A stretch of 64,000 bases of DNA from Lachnospiraceae bacterium. GTDB taxonomy: Bacteria; Bacillota; Clostridia; Lachnospirales; Lachnospiraceae. The notes beneath the pieces were generated by a model that made no database searches, was not told where the DNA came from, and worked only from the letters and a program-made list of their open reading frames with translations. Both the position numbers and the translations under genes were made by a program. The stretch is taken from positions 400,776 to 464,775 of the forward strand of contig FUZG01000001.1 of assembly GCA_900168235.1 (NCBI GenBank). The letters are read 5' to 3'. How positions within the stretch are numbered: position 1 is the first letter of the stretch; each line of letters opens with the position of its first letter. Positions 33,637 to 42,944 of this stretch are shown here, piece by piece.

Positions 33637-35433
33637 CTAAAACTGGAAATAAATAAATGATTGATATGTATCAGTCATTGCATATGATATTGAAACTATA
33701 AGCAATACTGCATAAATCATCGGAGTAACTATAGACACTGCTAGTTCTCCGCCCCGATATTTCTCTATTTTTTCTTTTAAAACCTTAATTATAGGAAAGG
33801 CAAAAATCCAACCAACTATAAGTAATGCCATACTCTGAAGAAAATAAAAATATGTTTTTGAATTCCAAATTATATTGGAATTTAAACCTAATAATGATTT
33901 TACATAATCTCCAAATGAAATTAAATCTTCAGATCTAAATAAAAGCTGTCCAAAAATCAGTACTATAAAGAAATATATATGGGCCAAACCTTTCTGAACA
34001 ATCGTTTCTGGTTGTTTTTTTATTTTCAGCCTTTTCCTTCTCTTTTTCATATAATCATCAACTACACGCTCTAATATTATAAAAATGCAGTAATAGACTC
34101 CGTAGAAAAGATAATTCCAACCTGCTCCATGCCAAACTCCTGCAAAAAGCCAAACACATATCAAAGACAGAATATTACATGTACCAATTGATATTTCTTT
34201 GTTTTGACATACCCTAAAAACAGGTATATAAATATAGTTTTTAAGCCATGTTCCTAAAGAAACATGCCACCTAGTCCAATATTCAACAACACTCTTTGAC
34301 AAAAAAGGATAGTTAAAATTCTCCGGGGTTCTAAATCCAAAAATTTGTCCGATTCCAATTGCAATATCCGTATACCCAGAAAAATCATAATACAATTGAA
34401 TCAAATATCCTAATATTCCAATCCATGCAAGAATTACAGTTCGCTCATTTCCATGCATATTAAAAATAATATCTACCGTAGTACCAATATTATTCGCAAT
34501 AATTAATTTTTTTGCCCAGCCAATAATAATCCTTTTAACGCCGTCTAAAAACAAGTCACCATCGAATTTTCTTTCATTTAATTGCGATGCAAAATCATTA
34601 TATTTGCTGATTGGACCCATCGAAATTTGAGGAAAGAAGCAAATATATAACGCCACATTTATAAAATTATATTGAACAGAGACTGTCTCCCAATAAACAT
34701 CAAGACAAAAAGAAACTGTTCTGAAAGTAAAGAATGATATGCCTAATGGCTGAATAATATTAGGTATTGATAATTTCGAACCAGTTGCAAGACTGATGTT
34801 TTCCAACGTGAAAATAAAGTACTTATAGTAAAAAAGCAATCCAAAATTCCATATCAGCATTATAAGCAGAAAAAAACGCCTAACAATCAAATATTCCCAC
34901 TTCTTAGCAAGCAACAGTCCAAAAACATAATTTACAAATATAGTCATAAGCAAAAGCCAAATCATTCTCGGTTCGCCTACTGCATAAAAAATCACAGACA
35001 CAACCACAAGAAATATATTTTTTAGATTGGATTTAATTACATAGTATGCCGCTACTGTCAATGGTAAAAATATAAAAATAAAGTTCAAAGATGTAAATGT
35101 CATTGAAATCCCATAGGTTCTTTCTGATGCGACAAATATATTTCCAAATATATCTACACCATTTAACACGTTTGAAGCCCATAACCCAATTAAGGTAGTA
35201 CTTAGTACTGAAGAAAAAATTAAGGATATATTTTTTGCTCTCTGATTCTTTTTTCTATTTTTCCAAACATAACAGAATATTTCTAACAAGAAAAAAAGCA
35301 CAGAAAATACAATGCTAAAGATTATGCCTCTAATACCATAATTCGGATGAAAAAGGAACGCCCCAATAATCACGGAAAAAAGCATAGTAAAACCAAAGAT
35401 CACAATATTTTTTTTGCACATATATTTTTTCAT
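33637..35433 (-). CDS. MBOAT-family membrane O-acyltransferase
   Basis: 598-residue polytopic protein of the MBOAT/AlgI/DltB family, with about a dozen hydrophobic segments starting at residue 8. The active-site region is visible as LFAGVWHGAGWNYLFYG, containing the invariant histidine; the upstream QLYYDFSGYTDIAIGIG and STSHxLWT-like EYWTRWHVSLGTWLKNYIYIP regions are typical. It moves an acyl group from a cytoplasmic donor across the membrane. With the neighbouring acyl carrier protein, the donor is probably acyl-ACP, as in DltB. RBS AAAGGGGAGAGATT. First gene of the decoration module. Confidence 0.93.
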   Translation of the reverse strand: MKKYMCKKNIVIFGFTMLFSVIIGAFLFHPNYGIRGIIFSIVFSVLFFLLEIFCYVWKNRKKNQRAKNISLIFSSVLSTTLIGLWASNVLNGVDIFGNIFVASERTYGISMTFTSLNFIFIFLPLTVAAYYVIKSNLKNIFLVVVSVIFYAVGEPRMIWLLLMTIFVNYVFGLLLAKKWEYLIVRRFFLLIMLIWNFGLLFYYKYFIFTLENISLATGSKLSIPNIIQPLGISFFTFRTVSFCLDVYWETVSVQYNFINVALYICFFPQISMGPISKYNDFASQLNERKFDGDLFLDGVKRIIIGWAKKLIIANNIGTTVDIIFNMHGNERTVILAWIGILGYLIQLYYDFSGYTDIAIGIGQIFGFRTPENFNYPFLSKSVVEYWTRWHVSLGTWLKNYIYIPVFRVCQNKEISIGTCNILSLICVWLFAGVWHGAGWNYLFYGVYYCIFIILERVVDDYMKKRRKRLKIKKQPETIVQKGLAHIYFFIVLIFGQLLFRSEDLISFGDYVKSLLGLNSNIIWNSKTYFYFLQSMALLIVGWIFAFPIIKVLKEKIEKYRGGELAVSIVTPMIYAVLLIVSISYAMTDTYQSFIYFQF

Positions 35434-35732
35434 AACAATAATCTCTCCCCTTTGAAGTACCCAAAATAAACATCATTCATGCCTCCAGATACTCAACTAA
35501 CTTTTTCTCCATAATGGTAAACTTTTCATAGTCAGGACATAGAAATCTGTTCTTCTTTCATGGATAATTCAAGTTGTGAAAGAAATATTTGAAAAGTTGA
35601 AAAAGATTAAAAACTTTTCACACTTTTTCAACTTTTACCACTCTACGAAAAGAGGAGCAGATGAAAACAAGTAAAAAAGTAGCTGAGATCTAAAAACACA
35701 GCCCACAAACAAATCATCAAAAAAGCAATTCA
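35434..35732. other. Intergenic region with a large inverted repeat
   Basis: AAAAGTTGAAAAAG (35592-35605) pairs perfectly with CTTTTTCAACTTTT (35623-35636) around a 17-base loop. It could be a regulatory hairpin or weak terminator between the small secreted protein and the MBOAT gene. A plus-strand ATG after GAGGAG (about 35665) opens only ten codons. No other gene. Confidence 0.5.
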
Positions 35733-35993
35733 CTAATTGAAACTACTGTTTAAATTTCCAGGTTCATCAACCAGACACTTGATTGTTTCTTGTTTTCCGT
35801 GTTGAATTGAATAATAATCTGAATGATGATCCGCGTCTAATACTGGATTGCTTAACGAATCCCAATAAAACATCACATCAGTATCCTTATATTCTGATTT
35901 AAGCGAAACAGTAATACTCGGTTGCCATGCTGATAAGGGAAAAAGAACCATTAATAACATGTACAATATTGTTATAAATACCTTGTATCTCAT
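35733..35993 (-). CDS. Small membrane-anchored or secreted protein, possibly truncated
   Basis: 87 residues from ATG 35993, chosen because GAGAGGGG lies seven bases upstream. It has a hydrophobic N-terminal segment (VFITILYMLLMVLFPLSA) and a short beta-rich exterior part, SITVSLKSEYKDTDVMFYWD. That part resembles the type of domain at the start of the Wzm-like protein (38845), and it ends abruptly after GNLNSSFN. I do not recognise it; it may be the surviving N-terminus of a larger membrane glycosylation protein whose rest was lost in the gap before the MBOAT gene. Confidence 0.5.
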   Translation of the reverse strand: MRYKVFITILYMLLMVLFPLSAWQPSITVSLKSEYKDTDVMFYWDSLSNPVLDADHHSDYYSIQHGKQETIKCLVDEPGNLNSSFN

Positions 35994-36066
35994 CAATCGA
36001 CCCCTCTCAACAATATATGATTCCAATCAAAAGGTATTGACCGCTCTATTTAATGCTAATATCAAC

Positions 36067-37500
36067 TCATTCTTTATAAGTTTTTTTTAATATATCCCAA
36101 ATTGATCTTGTTTTCTTTTCTTCATAAGCTAAAACTACATCATTAAGTTTTTGATTTTCTTCTTGATAGAAACTAATCTGATCATTTAGCTTTGCCCTCT
36201 CCTCTTCAAAAACGCCTATTTGATCATTCAGTTTCTGATTTTTTTCTTGATAGAAGCTAATCTGATCATTAAACCTTTGTGATTCTATCTCTCTTTCAGC
36301 AATCTGGTCGTTCATTTTTTGTTTAATGTCATTAACTACAACTTGTAACTGTCTAATCTCATTTTTTTCTTCCTCAGCCTTTTGATTTAACATCTTAACT
36401 ACATGCCCAAACATGTTTATATATTTTTCGAATGTTGTAATTATTTCAAATTCCACGTACAGAATCTGATGATTTACTTCTGGTACAGTAATGAAAACTT
36501 CTGCACTCCCAAGAAAAGCATATATATTTTCACTTATTATGTTTCCATTAGTTGTATATGGTATATCACAGCTATCCCAGCTAATATTAATGATCCTAAT
36601 CAAGGCACTACATGGCAGCAGCTTTACACATAAGCCATTTAACCGTTGAATATTATTCAAATCAAAATAGATTTTAGCACTTCGAGAATTGTACTTTTTT
36701 TGAATTCTCTGTAAAGAAGTAAACTCCGTATCAGAATCCTTCTTAAAAAAGCATTCACAGACATATCCTGCAACACTTGATACATTCAATACCTGTCCAG
36801 CCTCATTATTTATATCTATTTGCCTCTTTAATCTAAAAATATATTGATATGCATCACCCTCGTCTCTTAACCTTAATTCTTCATTGACGATCTCGGGGAG
36901 ACTATCATATATCCATCTAATTTCATTCCCCCCTACACCCACACTAATACTCTCGATAGAAATTGGCTCCAACCCATTTTCTCGTGCCAATAACTCAAAT
37001 GTTTTTCTCGTAAAAAAATGCACATGTGTTTGGTCAAGCAATCCAACATTTTGATATGTAAAATCATTATTCCACAGAGAAATGATGATTGAAGAATGTG
37101 CTATATTAGGCACAGAACAAAGTATCTCTCCATCCTTTTTTAAAAAACCACAACATACTCTTAAAACATCTCCAGGATTATGTAAGTGTTCTAGTACATC
37201 AGCAAATATTATATAATCATACTTATTCCCTGCTAATTTCTTCGTCCAAGCTAACGTCTCAATATTTCCATTTATCTTTCCAATACAGGCAGTTCTTGCA
37301 TATTTAGAAGCATTTTCCCCTGATTCACTATCCATTTCAACTATATCGACGGTACATGATAACGACTCAGAAATATATTTAGTCAGACGTCCAAAAGCAG
37401 GACCAAACTCTAAAACCAAACTACCGGGTTTTATCATGTTTATAATCATCGAATTGCTATTTTTTGTGTTTAAATCAAGCTCATAATTATACGTTTGCAT
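36067..37500 (-). CDS. SAM-dependent methyltransferase with C-terminal repetitive coiled coil
   Basis: 477 residues. An N-terminal class I methyltransferase domain (about 1-200) shows motif I VLEFGPAFGRLTKYI and DYIIFADVLEHLHNPG (motif IV region). The middle (about 215-360) is a beta-rich domain. The C-terminal third (about 375-470) is a coiled coil built from 14-residue units beginning LNDQI/FNDQI, each two heptads, ending KTRSIWDILKKTYKE. In E. coli O9a WbdD, a methyltransferase/kinase with a coiled-coil ruler caps mannan chains and sets their length. Its location next to a Wzt with an extra C-terminal domain supports a similar chain-capping role. The substrate is inferred. Confidence 0.85.
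   Translation of the reverse strand: MQTYNYELDLNTKNSNSMIINMIKPGSLVLEFGPAFGRLTKYISESLSCTVDIVEMDSESGENASKYARTACIGKINGNIETLAWTKKLAGNKYDYIIFADVLEHLHNPGDVLRVCCGFLKKDGEILCSVPNIAHSSIIISLWNNDFTYQNVGLLDQTHVHFFTRKTFELLARENGLEPISIESISVGVGGNEIRWIYDSLPEIVNEELRLRDEGDAYQYIFRLKRQIDINNEAGQVLNVSSVAGYVCECFFKKDSDTEFTSLQRIQKKYNSRSAKIYFDLNNIQRLNGLCVKLLPCSALIRIINISWDSCDIPYTTNGNIISENIYAFLGSAEVFITVPEVNHQILYVEFEIITTFEKYINMFGHVVKMLNQKAEEEKNEIRQLQVVVNDIKQKMNDQIAEREIESQRFNDQISFYQEKNQKLNDQIGVFEEERAKLNDQISFYQEENQKLNDVVLAYEEKKTRSIWDILKKTYKE
36120..36330 (-). repeat. 42-bp tandem repeats in the methyltransferase coiled coil
   Basis: About five 14-codon units, with two (FNDQISFYQEKNQK and LNDQISFYQEENQK) almost identical. 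Units keep frame and heptad phase, so gain or loss would lengthen or shorten the rod by a fixed step. Confidence 0.75.
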
Positions 37501-37542
37501 TTTCTCATTCCTCTATCAGTTGCTCAATAAATGTAATCTCAT

Positions 37543-38760
37543 TCATACTTTCTGCTTTAATAGCCACTGATGCGGGATATTATATCTCCCTTCACATTTA
37601 TAATTCATAATTATGTTTATTTCTTTAATACGTTGTAGGTAGTGAAAGCCTATTGTCGCAGTTTGTTCTTCTAACGCAGCCTCAAAATAATATTTTCCTC
37701 CTGTAGCCCTAATCCCATATGGAAATGCTAAAGAAACCTTGTTTCTTCCATACTTCCAAGGTATCCTTTCTCCATCCAATAACGTATTCAATCCACACGT
37801 ATAGTCGTCATCTGAACTTCGTATAGCTATACCTAATACTGCATCTTCCAACGATTCATCATAAACATCGTATATCACTTCAATAACTATTGGTTCGTCA
37901 TAATTCACCGAATTACCAATTTCATTACCAAAAGAATCAAATATTGTGAATTTTTTTATTTCGGCTATACCATCCTTATGTACGAACTCTTGAAGCGCAT
38001 CTCTTTTTTCAAAATGTACAACTTCCCCACGTTTCAAAAAATCTAGATATTCATCACACACCATATTGGTCTCGCCATCTAATTGAATCTTACCATTGTT
38101 AAGCCAAATTACTCTTGAACAAAATCTTCTAATTGCATTGATATCATGTGAAACAAACAGAACTGTAGTTCCGCCTTCCATCATGCGTTTCATATGCTCC
38201 ATACACTTGATCTGAAATCTTGTGTCTCCTACAGATAAAGCCTCATCCACAATAAGAATTTCCGGTTCAACACTTATCGCAACTGCAAATGCTAATCGTG
38301 CAAACATTCCGCTTGAATATGACCGTACTGGCTGATATATAAAGTCTCCAATGTCAGCAAACGCAATAATATCCGGCGTTTTTTCTTTTATCTCATCATA
38401 ACTCAGGCCCATCATAGAGCAATTAAGCCGAATATTTTCAATTCCCGTGTATTCTGGATTGAATCCAGCACCTAGCTCCAACAGTGCCGAAACTGCCCCA
38501 CTGACTTCAACCGTCCCTTTAGATGGAAGTAATACCTCTGTAATAATTTTCAAAAGTGTTGATTTACCAGATCCATTTTTCCCAACCAGACCAACAGTTT
38601 CACCTTTTCTTATCTTGAGGTTGATATCGTTCAAAGCATAGAATTCCTTGCCATATTTTCTTTTGGTAAATGATACAGTTTCCTTCAATCGGTCAATTGG
38701 TCTATTATACAAATTGTAAACTTTACTTAAATTGCTAATTCTTATTGCATAAGGTTTCAT
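37543..38760 (-). CDS. Wzt: ATPase of polysaccharide ABC exporter with C-terminal glycan-binding-type domain
   Basis: 405-residue ATPase of an O-antigen/teichoic-acid-type exporter. The nucleotide-binding domain (about 1-240) has Walker A GLVGKNGSGKST, signature YSSGM and Walker B ILIVDEALSVGD, the form typical of Wzt/TagH. A C-terminal domain of about 150 residues (250-405) is beta-rich and matches the position of the carbohydrate-binding domain of Wzt in E. coli O9a, which recognises the capped chain end before export. It follows Wzm and precedes the methyltransferase in one transcript. No good alternative start. Confidence 0.93.
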   Translation of the reverse strand: MKPYAIRISNLSKVYNLYNRPIDRLKETVSFTKRKYGKEFYALNDINLKIRKGETVGLVGKNGSGKSTLLKIITEVLLPSKGTVEVSGAVSALLELGAGFNPEYTGIENIRLNCSMMGLSYDEIKEKTPDIIAFADIGDFIYQPVRSYSSGMFARLAFAVAISVEPEILIVDEALSVGDTRFQIKCMEHMKRMMEGGTTVLFVSHDINAIRRFCSRVIWLNNGKIQLDGETNMVCDEYLDFLKRGEVVHFEKRDALQEFVHKDGIAEIKKFTIFDSFGNEIGNSVNYDEPIVIEVIYDVYDESLEDAVLGIAIRSSDDDYTCGLNTLLDGERIPWKYGRNKVSLAFPYGIRATGGKYYFEAALEEQTATIGFHYLQRIKEINIIMNYKCEGRYNIPHQWLLKQKV

Positions 38761-38844
38761 CTAAAATGCTTCACTTTCTATTACATAATAATAATTTGTA
38801 TCCAATGCTCCTCTGAAGCAAACAATAACATCTCAAAAACATTA

Positions 38845-40188
38845 TCAAAGCAAATCTGCAAAATGACGCCTAACGCCATTAAACAATTTTGTTCCTACAA
38901 AATATAATAAGACCGTAACTAACCAATAATATGCTGTTTGCCAAGGCTCATCCCCAAAAAACTTCCCTGTGAGCATAGTGTCTCTATACCCTTGCACTAT
39001 GTAATAGCAAGGGTTAAATTTCAAAAAGAAAACTACATTCTTCCCCATATCTGCACTATTCCAAAATATAGGTACCATAAAAAAACCCAACTGCAATATA
39101 ATGCTGATGATCTGTGTAAAGTCTTTTAAGAACACAGATAATGCAGATGTCAGCCATGCAACTCCAAATAACAGACATATCAGCGCAAATGAATAATATA
39201 AGAGTTGTATATTCATTAACGAAAATGAGTAGCCATAAAAAATATAAATGACAAACATTAATACAACGAAAAAGAGATGAACCACAAAAGATGCCAACAC
39301 CTTAATAATTGGTAATATCTCGATTGGAAATCTCATTTTTTTTACCAAATACGAATATTCTCTCAAACAATTAGAAGCATTTGCCACCGCATCTGCAAAG
39401 AATATCCATGAAATATAAGCCGGAACAAACCATTGGATAAACTTGACATTTTCAACCGGAACAGCTCTAAATCCGACTTCATAAACAATCCAAAACACAA
39501 GAATCGTCATTAACGGCTGAACAAACGCCCAAATCAATCCAAAAGCAGATCCTGCATAACGAGACTTCAAATCATTTTTTGCCAATAAAACTATCAAATC
39601 TTTCTCTGAATAAATCTTCCGGATAAAAAAACGTGATTTAAACACAACAAAAAACAATAAGAGAATAACGCTACATAGCAACAAATCATATTTGCCCATT
39701 CTGAAATTACGAGGATTGCATTCCACACTCTCAAAAGTCATCCTTACATCTGCTTCCTCAACCAAGTCAATTCTAATATCCTTAACCTGCTTATTTATCG
39801 TAAAGTCAAAACTTCCACTGGTAATATTGACAAGTGTAGGAATCGTTTTATCTGCAGAAAACGATGGATCTTCATTTAGCGTGTAATACACCTGGATTTC
39901 ATCTTGGTTTATTTCACCCAAAGGCAAATGCACATTAACTCTAATATCACGTAAATAATCGTCAACATCATAAATGATTATCTGTGGATCTGATTTAGAC
40001 ACATAATTTCCATCCTCATCATCCAAAAACCAATTATATAACTCACATGTGTCTTTATCATACCTGTAGCTATTATTGTTAGATATTATATTAATAATTT
40101 GATTTCGATTGCTTAAAGATATGACCAATGCGCATGAAACAACAAACACCACTATAATTTGAATGCATCTTCTTAATACATACTTCAT
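38845..40188 (-). CDS. Wzm: permease of polysaccharide ABC exporter with extra N-terminal extracytoplasmic domain
   Basis: 447 residues; a usual Wzm is about 260. The C-terminal part (about 195-447) is the ABC-2 permease: KNDLKSRYAGSAFGLIWAF, then six hydrophobic segments. The N-terminal extension has one membrane helix (about 8-27), a beta-rich domain of about 130 residues (IRVNVHLPLGEINQDEIQVY) and a second helix (about 172-186), so this extra domain lies outside the cell. I know no Wzm with such a domain from memory. ATG overlaps the upstream gene's stop by 4 bp. With Wzt it exports the finished chain. Confidence 0.9.
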   Translation of the reverse strand: MKYVLRRCIQIIVVFVVSCALVISLSNRNQIINIISNNNSYRYDKDTCELYNWFLDDEDGNYVSKSDPQIIIYDVDDYLRDIRVNVHLPLGEINQDEIQVYYTLNEDPSFSADKTIPTLVNITSGSFDFTINKQVKDIRIDLVEEADVRMTFESVECNPRNFRMGKYDLLLCSVILLLFFVVFKSRFFIRKIYSEKDLIVLLAKNDLKSRYAGSAFGLIWAFVQPLMTILVFWIVYEVGFRAVPVENVKFIQWFVPAYISWIFFADAVANASNCLREYSYLVKKMRFPIEILPIIKVLASFVVHLFFVVLMFVIYIFYGYSFSLMNIQLLYYSFALICLLFGVAWLTSALSVFLKDFTQIISIILQLGFFMVPIFWNSADMGKNVVFFLKFNPCYYIVQGYRDTMLTGKFFGDEPWQTAYYWLVTVLLYFVGTKLFNGVRRHFADLL

Positions 40189-42926
40189 TGCATTCTACCT
40201 TTCATATCTAAAATGTCTTCTCTACATTCCTCTACTGCTTCCTTTGTGGCATTTAAATACGCATATCCATAAAAACGATCTGGTTCAAGATATGCCCCCT
40301 CTCCCCATTCATTCCATGCATTAATAAATATGATATTATCCTCTGTGTCTGCCTTCTCATAACTTTCATGAATAACATCCATCAACCACTCTTTGTAGAG
40401 CATTGGTGTAGATTCATGAAAAATCATCCCCTTATTATTTCTGCGCGCAGTATTATCCCACATCGGCATTACCGCCCTATACAGTTTTGGATAAGAATAA
40501 TTAAAATATTTTTTATTAATGACAATATCTTTATATGAATAAACTTCACCAGAAAAATCACGGCGTGCATAAACCAAAGTATCATTTATCTTTGTACATT
40601 CTTTGTATAGTGTTCCCGGATGGAACTCTGATACTGCATCATACCCTTCAGAAAGCCAATCAATCTCAACTGTGTTTTCTTTTACTGCAATGAGATACAG
40701 TTTTCCCACTCCTTTTTCCTCAGCAACCCTTCTCCAATACTTAAGAACCTCTTTTACTTTTGGCATTAAAGATGGTCTATATACTGTAATAACTTTCTTA
40801 CCATCAACTGTAATATATCTTGGATCATTAAGAAAACGAACCATGTCATGTATAACATTTCTGTAGCTCTCCACCGTTGTGGGTTGCTCCATCAATATAT
40901 CTAAATTGGTTCCATCAAATCTTTTTGTCCAATTCTCATTGGCCCAGCAAAGAGAAAACGGAAAATCAAGATCAGAATCAGCTAAAAACATTTCTAATGG
41001 TTGTTCTAACAACCTCTCACCATTGAACCAATAATAATAGAATGAAAAGCCAAAAATACCATACATTTTAGCCAGTTCTATTTGACGTTTCATATTATCT
41101 TTAATTCGCAAATCATAGTATCCCATCTCTCCAGGGATTCTTGGCTGATAATGACCTAAAAACTGTGGTATTGCCCTTGTTACATTGTTCCATTCTGTCA
41201 CACCTTTCCCCCACCATTCTTCATTATGTGGATCTGGATGATACTGTGTTAAATAATAAGCAATAATTTTCACATCATTTTCTTGCCGTTTATATGTTTT
41301 CTGTATCAGTTCCTTATAATATACAGATTTTCTATTCCTCGAAATATCCAGCACTTCATCCATGTAAAAGGACTTATATAAATCCGTTAACGTTGTATTA
41401 TATATATCCGGAATAGTCTCTTCCTTTTTACTATTATTTAACTTTTTTATTTGGTCTTCTCTCGCAGCGTATACAAGATTTACAACCTTTTTTGTAATTG
41501 CTTCCCACGTATTTTCTTTAGCTTCCCTTGAAACAACCTCCATATATTTCTCATCATCAATCAGTTGGACTGCGTTTTCAAGTTGCTCCAAATATTCATC
41601 TAATGTATTCGCAATGAGACACGATCCATACTTTTTACACTCAGGTAGAGCCCCAGAAACTATGGGTTTTTTTAATGCCATATACTCGAATATCTTAACA
41701 GGAGATACAGAAAGCGTAATATTATTCAAAACAAACGGCATTATAGCAACATCATACCAAACTGCATATTTCACTAATTCTGAATACGGTTTCGAACCTA
41801 GGAAATATACATTTGAATACTCCAAAATACCACTATTTTTCAAACTATCATCATGTTCAAATCCTATAAGCAACAGCGAATACCTATCTGTATCAGCAAT
41901 AGCTTTTAGTGCATCATAATCTATCCACCGTGCTAATGCCCCGTGGTAGCCAACTATTATCTTTCCCTGTTCTACTATCTCTTTTATATCCTCTGGTGGA
42001 TCTGCATCACCTCGAGTATCATGCCAATAATCATAATCAACACCATTCGTGCTTACAATAATATTAGTTTTGCTCTTTCTAATTTCTAAAGCTTGCTTAA
42101 AAAGCTTATCTGAAGTTGCTGTAACAATCACATTCTTATTTTTAAGCAGCTTTTCATGCCTTTCATAAACAAACTGAGGAACACTTCCCGTTATCTGTGG
42201 AGTTAATTCATCTATGTATTCATATACTATGTAGTAACCTTTATAAATGTATCTATTGACCTCCTCAATCGTTGTTGCCAGATCAATAGACTGAATTCTT
42301 ATATACTTTAATTCCTTCCTTTTATCTAATATTTCAAACATTTTCTGCTTGACTTGAGGATTTTCCAAATTTACCAAACACAATTTAGGGGAAATAATTT
42401 TGTATAAATCTACATCCTTATCAACACTCGGATGTGCTCCATAAACTGCAATACCATTTATTTTTCCAACATTTAAAGAAATATGCTGAAAACGCTGAAA
42501 TAACTTTGTATTCCATCCCATCGGCACACTAAAAATATCTATGAACTCGTGAGGAATACTTTCTATCCAATCTTCAAACTCTTTCCAGCAATCTGTTTCA
42601 TTTACAATAGTATGTATCTTGGCAAGTTTCTTTTTAGCTTGAATCTTTGAGACAACTTTCTCTCTAATGAGTTTTAACCCTTCTTTTACGCCATATTGAC
42701 CTATCCAACGAAAGCAATTCACAAAAGCAGTGAATCCAAAAATAGTATATTTTTTTAGCTTGTGATAGCCCTTTTTTAATAATCCAACTGCTACTCTATA
42801 CGGTTTTGTTATCTTCCAACTTAACGAACCTTTAATATCAGCAATTTCTTGCCGTTGTTGCACAATAACCTCTCGCGCTTCTAAAAGCTCATTATATATA
42901 TCAACCATATCCAAATTATCATCCAT
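40185..42926 (-). CDS. Large fused glycosyltransferase (GT4-type plus WbsX-type domain)
   Basis: 913 residues in two enzymes. After an N-terminal helix and the GSLSWKITKPYR motif common in chain-building glycosyltransferases, a GT4/GT1-fold domain spans about 90-480, with IAIMPF and VSPVKIFEYMALKKPIVSG as the nucleotide-sugar side. The C-terminal half (about 555-900) is a WbsX/Glyco_tran_WbsX (PF14307) domain: IIAYYLTQYHPDPHNEEWWG, FGFSFYYYWFNG, FSLCWANENWTKRFDG and INAWNEWGEGAYLEPD. WbsX domains occur in O-antigen and rhamnan clusters. RBS AGGAGAAG. Fusion suggests that it adds two sugars in succession. Confidence 0.9.
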   Translation of the reverse strand: MDDNLDMVDIYNELLEAREVIVQQRQEIADIKGSLSWKITKPYRVAVGLLKKGYHKLKKYTIFGFTAFVNCFRWIGQYGVKEGLKLIREKVVSKIQAKKKLAKIHTIVNETDCWKEFEDWIESIPHEFIDIFSVPMGWNTKLFQRFQHISLNVGKINGIAVYGAHPSVDKDVDLYKIISPKLCLVNLENPQVKQKMFEILDKRKELKYIRIQSIDLATTIEEVNRYIYKGYYIVYEYIDELTPQITGSVPQFVYERHEKLLKNKNVIVTATSDKLFKQALEIRKSKTNIIVSTNGVDYDYWHDTRGDADPPEDIKEIVEQGKIIVGYHGALARWIDYDALKAIADTDRYSLLLIGFEHDDSLKNSGILEYSNVYFLGSKPYSELVKYAVWYDVAIMPFVLNNITLSVSPVKIFEYMALKKPIVSGALPECKKYGSCLIANTLDEYLEQLENAVQLIDDEKYMEVVSREAKENTWEAITKKVVNLVYAAREDQIKKLNNSKKEETIPDIYNTTLTDLYKSFYMDEVLDISRNRKSVYYKELIQKTYKRQENDVKIIAYYLTQYHPDPHNEEWWGKGVTEWNNVTRAIPQFLGHYQPRIPGEMGYYDLRIKDNMKRQIELAKMYGIFGFSFYYYWFNGERLLEQPLEMFLADSDLDFPFSLCWANENWTKRFDGTNLDILMEQPTTVESYRNVIHDMVRFLNDPRYITVDGKKVITVYRPSLMPKVKEVLKYWRRVAEEKGVGKLYLIAVKENTVEIDWLSEGYDAVSEFHPGTLYKECTKINDTLVYARRDFSGEVYSYKDIVINKKYFNYSYPKLYRAVMPMWDNTARRNNKGMIFHESTPMLYKEWLMDVIHESYEKADTEDNIIFINAWNEWGEGAYLEPDRFYGYAYLNATKEAVEECREDILDMKGRMQ

Positions 42927-42944
42927 CTAAATCTCTTCTCCTAT

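Noticed and set aside
35665..35700. ATG after GAGGAG on the plus strand
   Set aside because: Frame closes after ten codons; nothing in it recognisable.
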